From positions 1-32,202 of the forward strand of contig JAJZZW010000005.1 in the NCBI GenBank assembly GCA_021797385.1: 32,202 nucleotides of DNA, read 5' to 3'. Position 1 is the stretch's first letter. The number at the start of each line of letters is the position of its first letter. The notes under the pieces are model-generated. The model was not told where the DNA came from, did not search any database, and was given only the letters and a program-made list of their open reading frames with translations. The position numbers were made by a program, and so were the translations under genes. Positions 15,874-23,567 of the stretch are shown one piece after another. Origin of the DNA: Thermoplasmata archaeon (lineage in GTDB: Archaea > Thermoplasmatota > Thermoplasmata > Thermoplasmatales > Thermoplasmataceae).

Positions 15874-16468
15874 CCAATTCACCAACCTTTTCTATAAAGT
15901 TATTTATTTCTTCGTATTTTGTCTTCTGGGAAACCCTGTTCACAATAAGGGTTGCCTGTATGTCCATAATTTTCTGGATTTCAACCAGGTGATTTTTCCT
16001 CATTGTTTCCCCGGTCTGTATTATATCTACAATTGCATCTGCTATCCCGGTTTCAGGAGCAAGCTCCAGTGAACCATGTAAACTTATAACGTTTGCACGG
16101 ATTCCCATTGAGTTCAGATATTTTTCAGTTATCACCGGATGTTTTGTGGCTATATCCATGCCCTCCATATCTGAGATATCATACCCTTCCGGGGCAATTA
16201 TACTCAATCTGCATTTTCCGAATCCCAGAGCAAGAGGGGCAAACAGGTCTGTACCACTTTCCAGAAGTGAGTCTGTTCCACATATTCCAACATCCCCGGC
16301 ATATTCTGTGTAAACCGGCACATCCCTGGGCCTCGGCAATATGATTTCATTTCCGTTTTTTCTGAATATCAATTTTCTTTCATCATCGATACTAATATCG
16401 ATTCCGGCCTTGCACAGAAGGGCCAGAGAATCGTCCATTAATCTACCTCTCGGTATAACAAATTTCAC
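15830..16468 (-). CDS. hisG: ATP phosphoribosyltransferase catalytic subunit HisG (short form)
   Basis: HisG starts the pathway by joining ATP and PRPP. At 212 residues it is the short form, lacking the C-terminal allosteric domain and needing HisZ. It opens with VIPRGRLMDDSL. The PRPP-binding segment APETGIADAIVDIIQTGETM is complete. The start is GTG 16468, overlapping the hisZ TGA (GTGA). A strong GGAGGTGG (about 16475-16482) lies before it inside hisZ. Confidence 0.95.
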   Translation of the reverse strand: MKFVIPRGRLMDDSLALLCKAGIDISIDDERKLIFRKNGNEIILPRPRDVPVYTEYAGDVGICGTDSLLESGTDLFAPLALGFGKCRLSIIAPEGYDISDMEGMDIATKHPVITEKYLNSMGIRANVISLHGSLELAPETGIADAIVDIIQTGETMRKNHLVEIQKIMDIQATLIVNRVSQKTKYEEINNFIEKVGELDGNRKLCEGNTNRY

Positions 16469-17241
16469 TTTTCCACCTCCGTATTTTTAATGTACATTCT
16501 GTATACTGCTGCTAGATCGAGGGCAAATCCGCATGCGTCTGTGTTCTGGATCCGGTAATTGCCACCACCCCCGAGAAACCCGGAATCACCATATATCTCG
16601 AATATAGGGCCATTGTAGTAATCGGGCTGCCTCACGGTACCGAGATCTATGATAATCCTCGGATCGTCTAATTCCTCGATTATACTGTCCAGTATTTTTA
16701 TTCCACTATATCTGGTTCTTGTGCCCATGGTTTTAATGATTTCATCCTTTTCCTTGGTCCCTATTTTATCAAGTACAGAATAATCCCTATTTTTTACCGC
16801 CTTTTTTATTTCAGACCAGTGTTTGCTGTCAGAATACATGTTAAATATCCCGGAAAGTCCGATATCAATCTTGAAGTCCGGCAATCCCAGATCATCCAGA
16901 ACCTTGATTACTGTTTTTAAAATCTTGATGCTACCGGCCATCGAATCGCCACCTATTATTTCTCCTCCTGCTTTCAGAGATTCCATCAGATTTCTGTCGG
17001 TCTGCTGTGATATGTAGAATATGGAAGAGTTATGTTGAATTTGCCTGTCCATTAGCCTGACAGTTATATCCGGCTCCAGAACGTAGACTTCATTGCGGTA
17101 AAGAAATTTAAATCCATCAATATCCTCAGACTTTAGAAATGAAGCGGGAAAGACTTCATAAAATCCTGAGCTATAAAATGATTCTCGAACCTTACGGGCT
17201 ACTTCACTTAGCTTTCTTTCCAGAGTTTTCAAGGTAACCAC
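16465..17241 (-). CDS. hisZ: ATP phosphoribosyltransferase regulatory subunit HisZ
   Basis: HisZ is a HisRS-like protein without aminoacylation activity that binds short HisG and carries histidine feedback. This one has 258 residues, clearly shorter than the usual 300-400. Class II synthetase-like features remain: a motif-1-like first helix and strand (SSGFYEVFPASFLKSED), VLEPDITVRLMDRQI as the motif-2 region, and a C-terminal GGGGNYRIQNTDACGFALDL. The position just before short hisG makes HisZ much more likely than a true HisRS. The start is GTG 17241. As first gene it should carry the operon promoter. Confidence 0.9.
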   Translation of the reverse strand: MVTLKTLERKLSEVARKVRESFYSSGFYEVFPASFLKSEDIDGFKFLYRNEVYVLEPDITVRLMDRQIQHNSSIFYISQQTDRNLMESLKAGGEIIGGDSMAGSIKILKTVIKVLDDLGLPDFKIDIGLSGIFNMYSDSKHWSEIKKAVKNRDYSVLDKIGTKEKDEIIKTMGTRTRYSGIKILDSIIEELDDPRIIIDLGTVRQPDYYNGPIFEIYGDSGFLGGGGNYRIQNTDACGFALDLAAVYRMYIKNTEVEK

Positions 17242-17532
17242 GGGTGGATAGGGAACTTAATAGCATATCGTTTGTAATGCCTGTCCTCCCATGATGATGT
17301 ATATGCCTAAGACTAACAGTAAATACCGAAAAGCTGGCATTAGGTTTTATATACATCTCCTTTTCCATAAAAATTGAATAATAATATAATATATAACCGT
17401 TATTGATAAAAGTTATGATGTTAATATTAATTTTGATATTAATATTTTCAATATATAAAAATTGTAGTAGTTTATATGTATATATTTAATAATGAAACAA
17501 AGATTTATATGTAGTAACTTTATATATTTATT
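17242..17532. promoter_or_regulatory. Divergent control region between hisZ and the surface-protein array
   Basis: For the his side, a TATA-like GATGTATATAAAACC (minus strand, 17344-17358) would give a leader of about 80 bases. A weaker box near 17262 would be nearly leaderless. For the array side, ATTTATATG (17502-17510) is centred 26 bases before the ATG at 17533. A perfect inverted repeat, AATATTAAT (17423-17431) and ATTAATATT (17438-17446) around TTTGAT, lies between the two. I found no run of His codons that would signal attenuation. Confidence 0.5.
17423..17446. promoter_or_regulatory. 9+9 bp inverted repeat upstream of the surface-protein array
   Basis: AATATTAAT and ATTAATATT flank TTTGAT about 60 bases before the putative TATA box of the array. 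The position fits an operator or activator site. The AT-only arms make chance more likely than for a mixed sequence. Confidence 0.35.
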
Positions 17533-19089
17533 ATGAAGAATAAGATTAAGGTCTTATTTGCCCTGATTATCCACCTTATGATGGTATTACTCTCATATGG
17601 TAGTATTAACAGTGATTCTTCCAATAGCTACCTGTTTATTAACCCAGATCATGAAGTTAACTGCATGTGTGGAGTGGGTGGGGGTGGATCCGTTTCAGAT
17701 GGACCTGCACCGACAGCATCTATTTCAATGCAGTCATTTCCAGGTGTCTTTGGGTATGGAAAGAGATTAAAGATATGCGTGGATGTTACATCCACGGGTT
17801 CTGGAAGCGATACAATGCATGTATTTCTTCACAAATATGAATCTAATGGTGTCACCAAATGCCAAATAGGCACAAAGACTATCGATAGTGCTGGGGAATA
17901 CATAGTGTACTACACTCCACCAGCTGGTTATTACAATTCCCCATACATATCAGCATATATATGCAATTCATGGGGTGTTTCATGTCCAGTAGTGTTTACA
18001 CATTCATTTTATGTAGCAAAGGCATTGTATTCCTCCATAGGCTATGACGGGAATGATACTATTTATCTATCTAACACATGCCAGCCCACAGAAAGCATAT
18101 ACGGAAACATCAACCTCCCTGGTGCCAACAAGTCCAGCACACCTTCAAGCGATGTATGCCCAAATGTCATTATCGGCAATGAATCCTATACAGAATTTGA
18201 AAGTGGAAGCAAGCTTATCATTGAGGTAAATGTAGGTGAAACCGGTGCAGGGAAGATTGATTGTATAAGGGAGGTAACGAATGGCGGTGATATATGCGCA
18301 TCTTCATACCCTGATAAAATGACATTCTCCATAGAGATGTCAGGCAATGGCCCTGAGGTAGACATGCTCAAACACAATGGAAACGGATATGGGATGAACA
18401 TAACATCCGATGGCAAGGCATTAAAGGAGAGTAACGATATTGCATCCCTTATGCTGGACGGCATGTCCCTTCTTCCTGTCGCTGGCTATGCAGTTACAGC
18501 CTATGAAGCATCAATGACAGCATACAACCTTATACACTGCCTAACATCAAAGGATACATCATGCAGCAACAATGAGGCAGGTGTAACATTCCACATAAAA
18601 GGCGGGAATTACTCCACATCTGATAAATGCAGCTATGTAAAATCCGGACAGAATGTATACTCAGCTGGCACCTGTGCATACATATGCATTCCTAATTCAG
18701 ACCTTTCTGTGAACAGGACACTGACACTGACATACCAGAATTACTATGTGCAGGGGTCCAGCGCGCCGGGGTTAAAGGCAGGTGCAGAGGCAAAAGAGAC
18801 GATAAATGCTGTTACAGCATCTGCTATATACGGCCATGTTGATTATACAGGCACACATAATGTAGACAGGGTCAATAACAGGCACGTGTACATAAAGGAT
18901 ACAGAAAATGGCGAATACTACCAGGTTCCAATAGTCAATGGACATTACCTTTTCTATGCAGAACCTGGAACTGAATATTCAATATATACACATTCATCAA
19001 AAAAACTTAACAAATTAACAACAATTAATGGGAGTGAACTGAAGGATGGAGGCAGTAAACGTTATGTAATAAATAGTGACGACTTATGA
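17533..19089 (+). CDS. Large Cys-rich secreted surface protein, first gene of the array
   Basis: The 518-residue product begins with a signal peptide (basic MKNKIK, hydrophobic run to about residue 22). Next come C44-M-C46 followed by a Gly-rich linker (GVGGGGS) and a beta-rich, Ser/Thr/Gly/Cys-rich body with about 15 Cys, which suggests disulfides outside the cell. A hydrophobic segment near residues 305-340 (LMLDGMSLLPVAGYAV) could be buried or membrane-touching. The last 90 or so residues, from SAIYGHVDYTGT, look like a small beta-sandwich of the carboxypeptidase-regulatory or PEGA kind and recur in the next protein. The tail GGSKRYVINSDDL also recurs. No enzyme motif is seen. The ATG is 26 bases from a TATA-like box, and the stop overlaps the next ATG (ATGA). 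Confidence 0.8.
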   Translation: MKNKIKVLFALIIHLMMVLLSYGSINSDSSNSYLFINPDHEVNCMCGVGGGGSVSDGPAPTASISMQSFPGVFGYGKRLKICVDVTSTGSGSDTMHVFLHKYESNGVTKCQIGTKTIDSAGEYIVYYTPPAGYYNSPYISAYICNSWGVSCPVVFTHSFYVAKALYSSIGYDGNDTIYLSNTCQPTESIYGNINLPGANKSSTPSSDVCPNVIIGNESYTEFESGSKLIIEVNVGETGAGKIDCIREVTNGGDICASSYPDKMTFSIEMSGNGPEVDMLKHNGNGYGMNITSDGKALKESNDIASLMLDGMSLLPVAGYAVTAYEASMTAYNLIHCLTSKDTSCSNNEAGVTFHIKGGNYSTSDKCSYVKSGQNVYSAGTCAYICIPNSDLSVNRTLTLTYQNYYVQGSSAPGLKAGAEAKETINAVTASAIYGHVDYTGTHNVDRVNNRHVYIKDTENGEYYQVPIVNGHYLFYAEPGTEYSIYTHSSKKLNKLTTINGSELKDGGSKRYVINSDDL

Positions 19090-20001
19090 CTCTTAAAAAA
19101 TCATATAAAATAATAATTTCGATAATAATAGCAGTAATATTAATCTCCACTGCAGTAATATACTTCTATCCACATAATGATACACAGTACTACAATGAAG
19201 GAAAGAACATAGATTTAAAATATTCTCCTGTGCACATGTGTGATGTTGGGTACCATTGTGGCAAATACCCTCTGTCATCATATTCAATTGATAATGGAAA
19301 ACAGTCCTATCTAAATTCTACATTATTGGCATGCAGGTACAACGATTTTGCTAAACCAGAACCATATAATTACCATTTTTCCCTGAACATAATAACACAC
19401 AACCTGAAATCAAACAAAATAAATATAATTCTGCAGGACAGAAAAGCATATGGATTTATTAATTATAAAAATACTGAATACTGTTACAATGAAAAATTGG
19501 GAAGGATAGAGGTAAATGCAAAAAATACAGGGAATATAAGTGTGGTAGGGTTGGTATATAATTTCAATGCCACAAACTGCAATATTAATCTAGAGGTATC
19601 ATCAGGGAAATTGACAAATACATACTACATAACAACACAGGTACAGAGTGCATTATACGGCCATGTTGATTATACAGGCACTGGAAACATAGACAGGGTA
19701 AATGGTGAGTTTATTATAGAAAACGAAAACAATTCACATATGAATATAGTAAATGTACATAATGGATACTATTATTATTTTGTACATCCTGATACTGCAT
19801 ATACACTGTATTCACTGAACAATGGCACTTTGAAGGAAATAGGGACAATAGGCAATAGAACAATATCGAGTGGAAGCAGTAAACGTTATGTAATAAATAG
19901 TGACGACTTATGACTCTTAAAAAATCAAATAAAATAATAATTTCGATAATAATAGCAGTAATATTAATCTCCACTGCAGTAATATACTTCTATCCACATA
20001 A
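19052..20001 (+). repeat. 126-bp direct repeat spanning gene junctions
   Basis: The segment 19052-19177 recurs at 19876-20001 with one mismatch (T at 19104, A at 19928), 824 bases apart. Each copy covers the last codons of one array gene, the ATGA overlap and the first 30 or so codons of the next. A shorter exact match of 28 bases (starting TATACGGCCATG) recurs near 18832 and 19656 inside the C-terminal domains. This is the mark of recent tandem duplication or gene conversion, and the copies could recombine to change the gene number. Confidence 0.9.
19086..19913 (+). CDS. Membrane-anchored surface protein, array paralogue 1
   Basis: This 275-residue protein has a short basic head, one helix at about residues 8-27 (IIISIIIAVILISTAVIY), then YFYPHNDTQYYNEGK and an outer domain with five Cys and many N-glycosylation-type sites. 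From about residue 188, QSALYGHVDYTGTGNIDRVN opens a beta-sandwich shared with the preceding protein, ending in the same SSKRYVINSDDL tail. It is coupled by ATGA to both neighbours. The helix should anchor it with the domain outside the cell. No named family is recognised. Confidence 0.8.
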   Translation: MTLKKSYKIIISIIIAVILISTAVIYFYPHNDTQYYNEGKNIDLKYSPVHMCDVGYHCGKYPLSSYSIDNGKQSYLNSTLLACRYNDFAKPEPYNYHFSLNIITHNLKSNKINIILQDRKAYGFINYKNTEYCYNEKLGRIEVNAKNTGNISVVGLVYNFNATNCNINLEVSSGKLTNTYYITTQVQSALYGHVDYTGTGNIDRVNGEFIIENENNSHMNIVNVHNGYYYYFVHPDTAYTLYSLNNGTLKEIGTIGNRTISSGSSKRYVINSDDL

Positions 20002-20767
20002 CAGTACGGAATACTACAACAATGGAAGAAGCATTACATTAAAGTATTTCAATAAGGACCCTGCCCTGCTAAAACACAATCATTACCATGTATCATCATA
20101 CTATGATAATGGTAAATTTGTTTACCTTAATACAAGTGTTGAACCTTTAGCCTATAATGAGTCGGGATATTTCTCATGTGCATGCATGCCTGTAAACCTG
20201 ACAGGCAGTACAGTAAATGCAAAATATGTATATGTTACAGTTACAGGGAAAGATACCTGTGTTATTTATGGTGGCCATTACAACGGTACAATAAAACAGA
20301 CATGCACTGTAAACCGTAATACTGCTAGGCTGAACTACAGCGGCAGCATGTGCTTTATTGTAAAGGTTATTGGAATAGACGGGTATTTAAATGACAATTA
20401 TTACAATTTTACTGTTAAGATATCTGCCGGTAAGCTGTATAATGTATACTATATTGACACTGTTCAGGAGAGTGCTGTATACGGTTTTGTAAATAAAACA
20501 GGTACAACAGGTGCTGATCCAGGATTGAATAGTGAATTCTTTGCATATGACATGAATAATTCCAGGATATATGATATTAATATAACAAATGGCTATTATT
20601 ATTTATTTACAGTTCCTGGAAATGAGTATGAATTCTATTCGTATTATAATAATACAATGAATAAAATATTTATAAACAATTCAACAGAGCATAATATCTA
20701 CACTATGAATGCCCCTGAGGGGTCTATGTTTACAAATGTATATCTTAATACCCTGCTGGGTAAATAA
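19910..20767 (+). CDS. Membrane-anchored surface protein, array paralogue 2
   Basis: The 285-residue protein has a first 30 residues almost identical to paralogue 1 (one change, Tyr to Asn, at residue 7), followed by NSTEYYNNGRS. The outer domain then diverges: it holds five Cys, including C-A-C in FSCACMPV, and about a dozen glycosylation-type sites. A beta-sandwich starting at QESAVYGFVNKTGTTG corresponds to the repeat in the other two proteins, but the C-terminus differs (PEGSMFTNVYLNTLLGK) and lacks the RYVINSDDL tail. It overlaps the upstream gene by ATGA. The strong head identity against a divergent body suggests recent duplication or conversion. Confidence 0.8.
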   Translation: MTLKKSNKIIISIIIAVILISTAVIYFYPHNSTEYYNNGRSITLKYFNKDPALLKHNHYHVSSYYDNGKFVYLNTSVEPLAYNESGYFSCACMPVNLTGSTVNAKYVYVTVTGKDTCVIYGGHYNGTIKQTCTVNRNTARLNYSGSMCFIVKVIGIDGYLNDNYYNFTVKISAGKLYNVYYIDTVQESAVYGFVNKTGTTGADPGLNSEFFAYDMNNSRIYDINITNGYYYLFTVPGNEYEFYSYYNNTMNKIFINNSTEHNIYTMNAPEGSMFTNVYLNTLLGK

Positions 20768-20783
20768 ATATTAAGGCGTTAAT

Positions 20784-20948
20784 GTGAATATTAAATCCCA
20801 TTACAAAATAATAATTTCGATTATAATTGTGGTAATATTAGTCTCATCTGTAGTTATATACTTCTATCCCCATAACAGTACAGAGTACTACAACAATGGA
20901 AAGAGTGTTGATGTAAGGTACTTCAGCAGTAATTGTACGATTCGATAA
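20784..20948 (+). pseudogene. Truncated fourth array member
   Basis: From GTG 20784 the frame encodes 54 residues that match the heads of the two anchored paralogues: HYKIIISIIIVVILVSSVVI, then YFYPHNSTEYYNNGKS and VRYFSSNCTIR. It stops at TAA 20946-20948 right after the conserved head and the first outer strand, where the paralogues continue for more than 200 residues. The next gene, on the other strand, ends six bases on. A deletion at this border has probably removed the rest. The DNA is more diverged than the 126-bp repeat, so this copy is older. Confidence 0.75.
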
Positions 20949-20954
20949 AATAAA

Positions 20955-21995
20955 TTAATGGGCTCCGGGAGGAAAAACTATATCGTCGAACTTTCTGTAG
21001 TTTTCCTCATCAAATCTCAATAAATCAGGATTGATATTATTTTCAACTGCCAGATAGTATGCCAGATAATATAGAGGTACCATGTTCAACAGGGCATTGA
21101 GATATTCGTCTCCTAAATCTGCTACATCAACGTGGTAATCACCTTCCCCATTAATTGTAAATGTTTTTGTCCCCACAACCTTGCATGCCTTTACTATATC
21201 CATTGAGCGGTTTTCCACTGTTCTGCTATTGATTATAATTAGAAGTGACTTTTCATCTATAAGTGATGTGCAGCCGTGAATGAATTCTTCAAGCTCGATT
21301 CCTTCGGCATGTATATGGGTAGCCTCCTTTATCTTCTGTGCTGCTTCCCTTGCCACAGGTTCCTCCGGTCCCGCACCTAGTACAAATATCCTGTTTACAT
21401 GTGCAAGTTCATGGGCAAGCTTTCTTATCTTCGAATCCATTGATACGATCAGGTCCTTAACAGCTCCCATTACAGCGTTAATATCAACCGGAAGATGAGA
21501 ATACTGCGATCCTATGTACATTGCCGCTATTGCATTATCAAAAAATGACTTGGTGTTGCAGAGAGATTTATCATCAGAATCGATTACGATGCTTTTATCT
21601 GAGATGTGTTCCATTGGTGTTCCATGATAATGTGTTATCCCTGCTATATATGCAAATTTTTTCTGATATACCAGTGAGTCTATAGTGGATTTTGTTTTCC
21701 CGCTGTTCGATATACCTACAACTGTGCCATGCACCGGCATATAATAATTTAATAGTTCAAAGGACTGCACAAATGAATATTTTAAATCGGATTTATAAAG
21801 AAATCCTGCCCCTATTTGTGCAGCGTGGTACGCAGTACCGTTGCCTGTGAACAACAATGGCCTGTTAAGCAGAAATGAATAATCCAGATTTTCCATAGTC
21901 TTTTTAGTTATGTTCAGCGAATCCGGGGTTTCTCTCATCATATCATACATAAAATATGGATGTTTTACCCTTTTTTCAGGTACTGTATCTGTCAT
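20955..21995 (-). CDS. SIS-domain protein, GlmS isomerase-like
   Basis: The 346-residue protein has two SIS sugar-phosphate domains. The first has GNGTAYHAA (51-59) and GISNSGKTKST (94-104), the second VLGAGPEEPVAREAAQKIKE (about 206-225). EGIELEEFIHG (231-241) corresponds to the GlmS-type E-x-x-E-L-x-H-G segment, and a short tail (DIVFPPGAH) follows. The glutaminase domain of true GlmS is absent, so it may be an ammonia- or deaminase-type relative acting on amino-sugar or fructosamine phosphates. The exact substrate cannot be read. The minus-strand ATAACTATATG (about 22017-22027) is a fitting TATA box about 27 bases before the ATG. Confidence 0.85.
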   Translation of the reverse strand: MTDTVPEKRVKHPYFMYDMMRETPDSLNITKKTMENLDYSFLLNRPLLFTGNGTAYHAAQIGAGFLYKSDLKYSFVQSFELLNYYMPVHGTVVGISNSGKTKSTIDSLVYQKKFAYIAGITHYHGTPMEHISDKSIVIDSDDKSLCNTKSFFDNAIAAMYIGSQYSHLPVDINAVMGAVKDLIVSMDSKIRKLAHELAHVNRIFVLGAGPEEPVAREAAQKIKEATHIHAEGIELEEFIHGCTSLIDEKSLLIIINSRTVENRSMDIVKACKVVGTKTFTINGEGDYHVDVADLGDEYLNALLNMVPLYYLAYYLAVENNINPDLLRFDEENYRKFDDIVFPPGAH

Positions 21996-22107
21996 ATGTG
22001 AATAATGCTTACAGGCATATAGTTATTTTTGTGTAGCTATCATTATAAATTTAAAGTTGAATGTGGCCAGCTCATAAGGTTAAAATATTATAACATACTG
22101 GATATAC

Positions 22108-23019
22108 ATGGTAGATCCAGATTTTAAAACATTGATAGAAATGTCGAAAAATGCAGGCGATATAACAAAAATAAATCCAGCAATGCTCAGAAACTTTATG
22201 GATGAAACGTCTATAAGTTCCCAGGGTGAAAAGATTGATATTAAAGAAATCAAAGATTATGAAATAGAACTCAGGGGAAGATCGTTGAAGGCTAGAATGT
22301 ACAGTGATGGAAAACCAAAATCTGCCCTGGTGTATTACCATGGAGGGGGTTTCCTTTTCGGCAATTTAGAAACATATGATAATTTCTGCAGATTTCTTGC
22401 AAAGGAGTCTGGAGTAAAAATTATATCTGTTGAATACAGGCTTGCTCCAGAAAATAAGTATCCTGATGCATTCAATGATGCCTATGATTCTTTCCACTAT
22501 ATAATACAGAATATGGATAAATTCGGCATAGATGGAAAAATAGGAGTAGGCGGTGACAGTGCAGGTGCAAATCTTTCAGCTGGTCTTTGCCTTAAATCCA
22601 GGGACATGAAAACAGAGATGCCGGTGGTTCAAATTCTGTTTTATCCCAGTCTGGCACCGGATAACTTTTCACGATCGTTTATAGAATATGGGGATGATTA
22701 TGTAATTACCGGAAAAATGATAAGCTATTTCGGTTCTCTCTATTCCCGGGACATGAAGGACTATATAGACCCTTATTTTTCTCCTGCAACTGCAGATAAC
22801 CTGTCCGGACTTCCACCTGCCATAGTAATATCCAACGAATATGACCCATTGAGGGATCCTGAAGAGAGCTATGTTAAAAAATTAAGGCAGGCAGGTGTAG
22901 CCGCAGTTGGAATACGGGGAATAGGCATGATCCATGGTTCTGCTACAGATTTTGAAATTTCTGATAGTGCAAAAACAATTGTAAAGATGGTGGCCAGAGT
23001 CATACCTGACTATTTATGA
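22108..23019 (+). CDS. Esterase/lipase, HSL family alpha/beta hydrolase
   Basis: A 303-residue alpha/beta hydrolase of the hormone-sensitive lipase group. HGGG (78-81) forms the oxyanion hole. The nucleophile S151 lies in GGDSAG, D246 in NEYDPLRD and H276 in MIHGS. No signal peptide is seen, so it is cytoplasmic, with short- to mid-chain acyl esters as likely substrates. An AT-rich TATA-like box (about 22080-22090) lies 23 bases before the ATG. The stop overlaps the convergent neighbour's stop by six bases. Confidence 0.95.
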   Translation: MVDPDFKTLIEMSKNAGDITKINPAMLRNFMDETSISSQGEKIDIKEIKDYEIELRGRSLKARMYSDGKPKSALVYYHGGGFLFGNLETYDNFCRFLAKESGVKIISVEYRLAPENKYPDAFNDAYDSFHYIIQNMDKFGIDGKIGVGGDSAGANLSAGLCLKSRDMKTEMPVVQILFYPSLAPDNFSRSFIEYGDDYVITGKMISYFGSLYSRDMKDYIDPYFSPATADNLSGLPPAIVISNEYDPLRDPEESYVKKLRQAGVAAVGIRGIGMIHGSATDFEISDSAKTIVKMVARVIPDYL

Positions 23020-23481
23020 TGTTACCTCAAAACCATCGTCAGTCTTCTTCAGGAGCCTGGAATATATCCCCCACTCAATCAGTATTACCTCCAAGTCATG
23101 GGATCCGTCAGGATTGTTAAATGTGGGAACGTCATTCTCCTTTAACCTATCAATTATATCATCCAGGCTGAATGATCCCATGGAAAGTGCCGTTTTAAAT
23201 GGCTCTATGTTTTTTAATGATTCACGTATAATCTGTTTTCTCTGATTCATGCCTGATTTTATGTATTCTATTCCCTTCTGTGATATGCTTATATCTCCGG
23301 ATTCTGCATTTACAAGTCCAAGATTAGAAGCGGTATAAACTATAGGCATCAAATCGTCAAGATCTACTTCCATTTCCTTTTCCAGCTGGTAGAGATCTGT
23401 TTTTCCGTCGAATATATTGTTCAGTACATAGAGGAGCCCCAGAAGATCTGCTATTCTGGCATCAGGGTCTATTACATCCAT
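23014..23481 (-). CDS. Stand-alone AAA-associated C-terminal domain protein of an ABC system
   Basis: I start at ATG 23481, giving 155 residues; the longer open frame upstream is poorly protein-like and runs into the permease gene. The sequence from DARIADLLGLLYVLNN, through DLYQLEKEMEVDLDDLMPIV and GLVNAESGDISISQKGIEYIKSG, to a final WGIYSRLLKKTDD fits the domain normally fused to the C-terminus of some NitT/TauT-type ABC ATPases. Here it is a separate gene, and the ATPase gene two positions upstream lacks that extension. It probably acts as a regulatory part of the same transporter. A TATA-like stretch near 23507 could give it its own transcript. Confidence 0.78.
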   Translation of the reverse strand: MDVIDPDARIADLLGLLYVLNNIFDGKTDLYQLEKEMEVDLDDLMPIVYTASNLGLVNAESGDISISQKGIEYIKSGMNQRKQIIRESLKNIEPFKTALSMGSFSLDDIIDRLKENDVPTFNNPDGSHDLEVILIEWGIYSRLLKKTDDGFEVTS

Positions 23482-23567
23482 AATAAAGTATATACATATT
23501 GTATTAATAATATTAATGTTATTTGATGGATATAAAAATACAGTGGCATAATATATATCATAACGGA

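Noticed and set aside
17230..17300. Histidine-codon attenuator for the his operon
   Set aside because: An 11-codon leader-like frame on the minus strand (MGGQALQTICY) has no His codons, and no terminator hairpin is seen.
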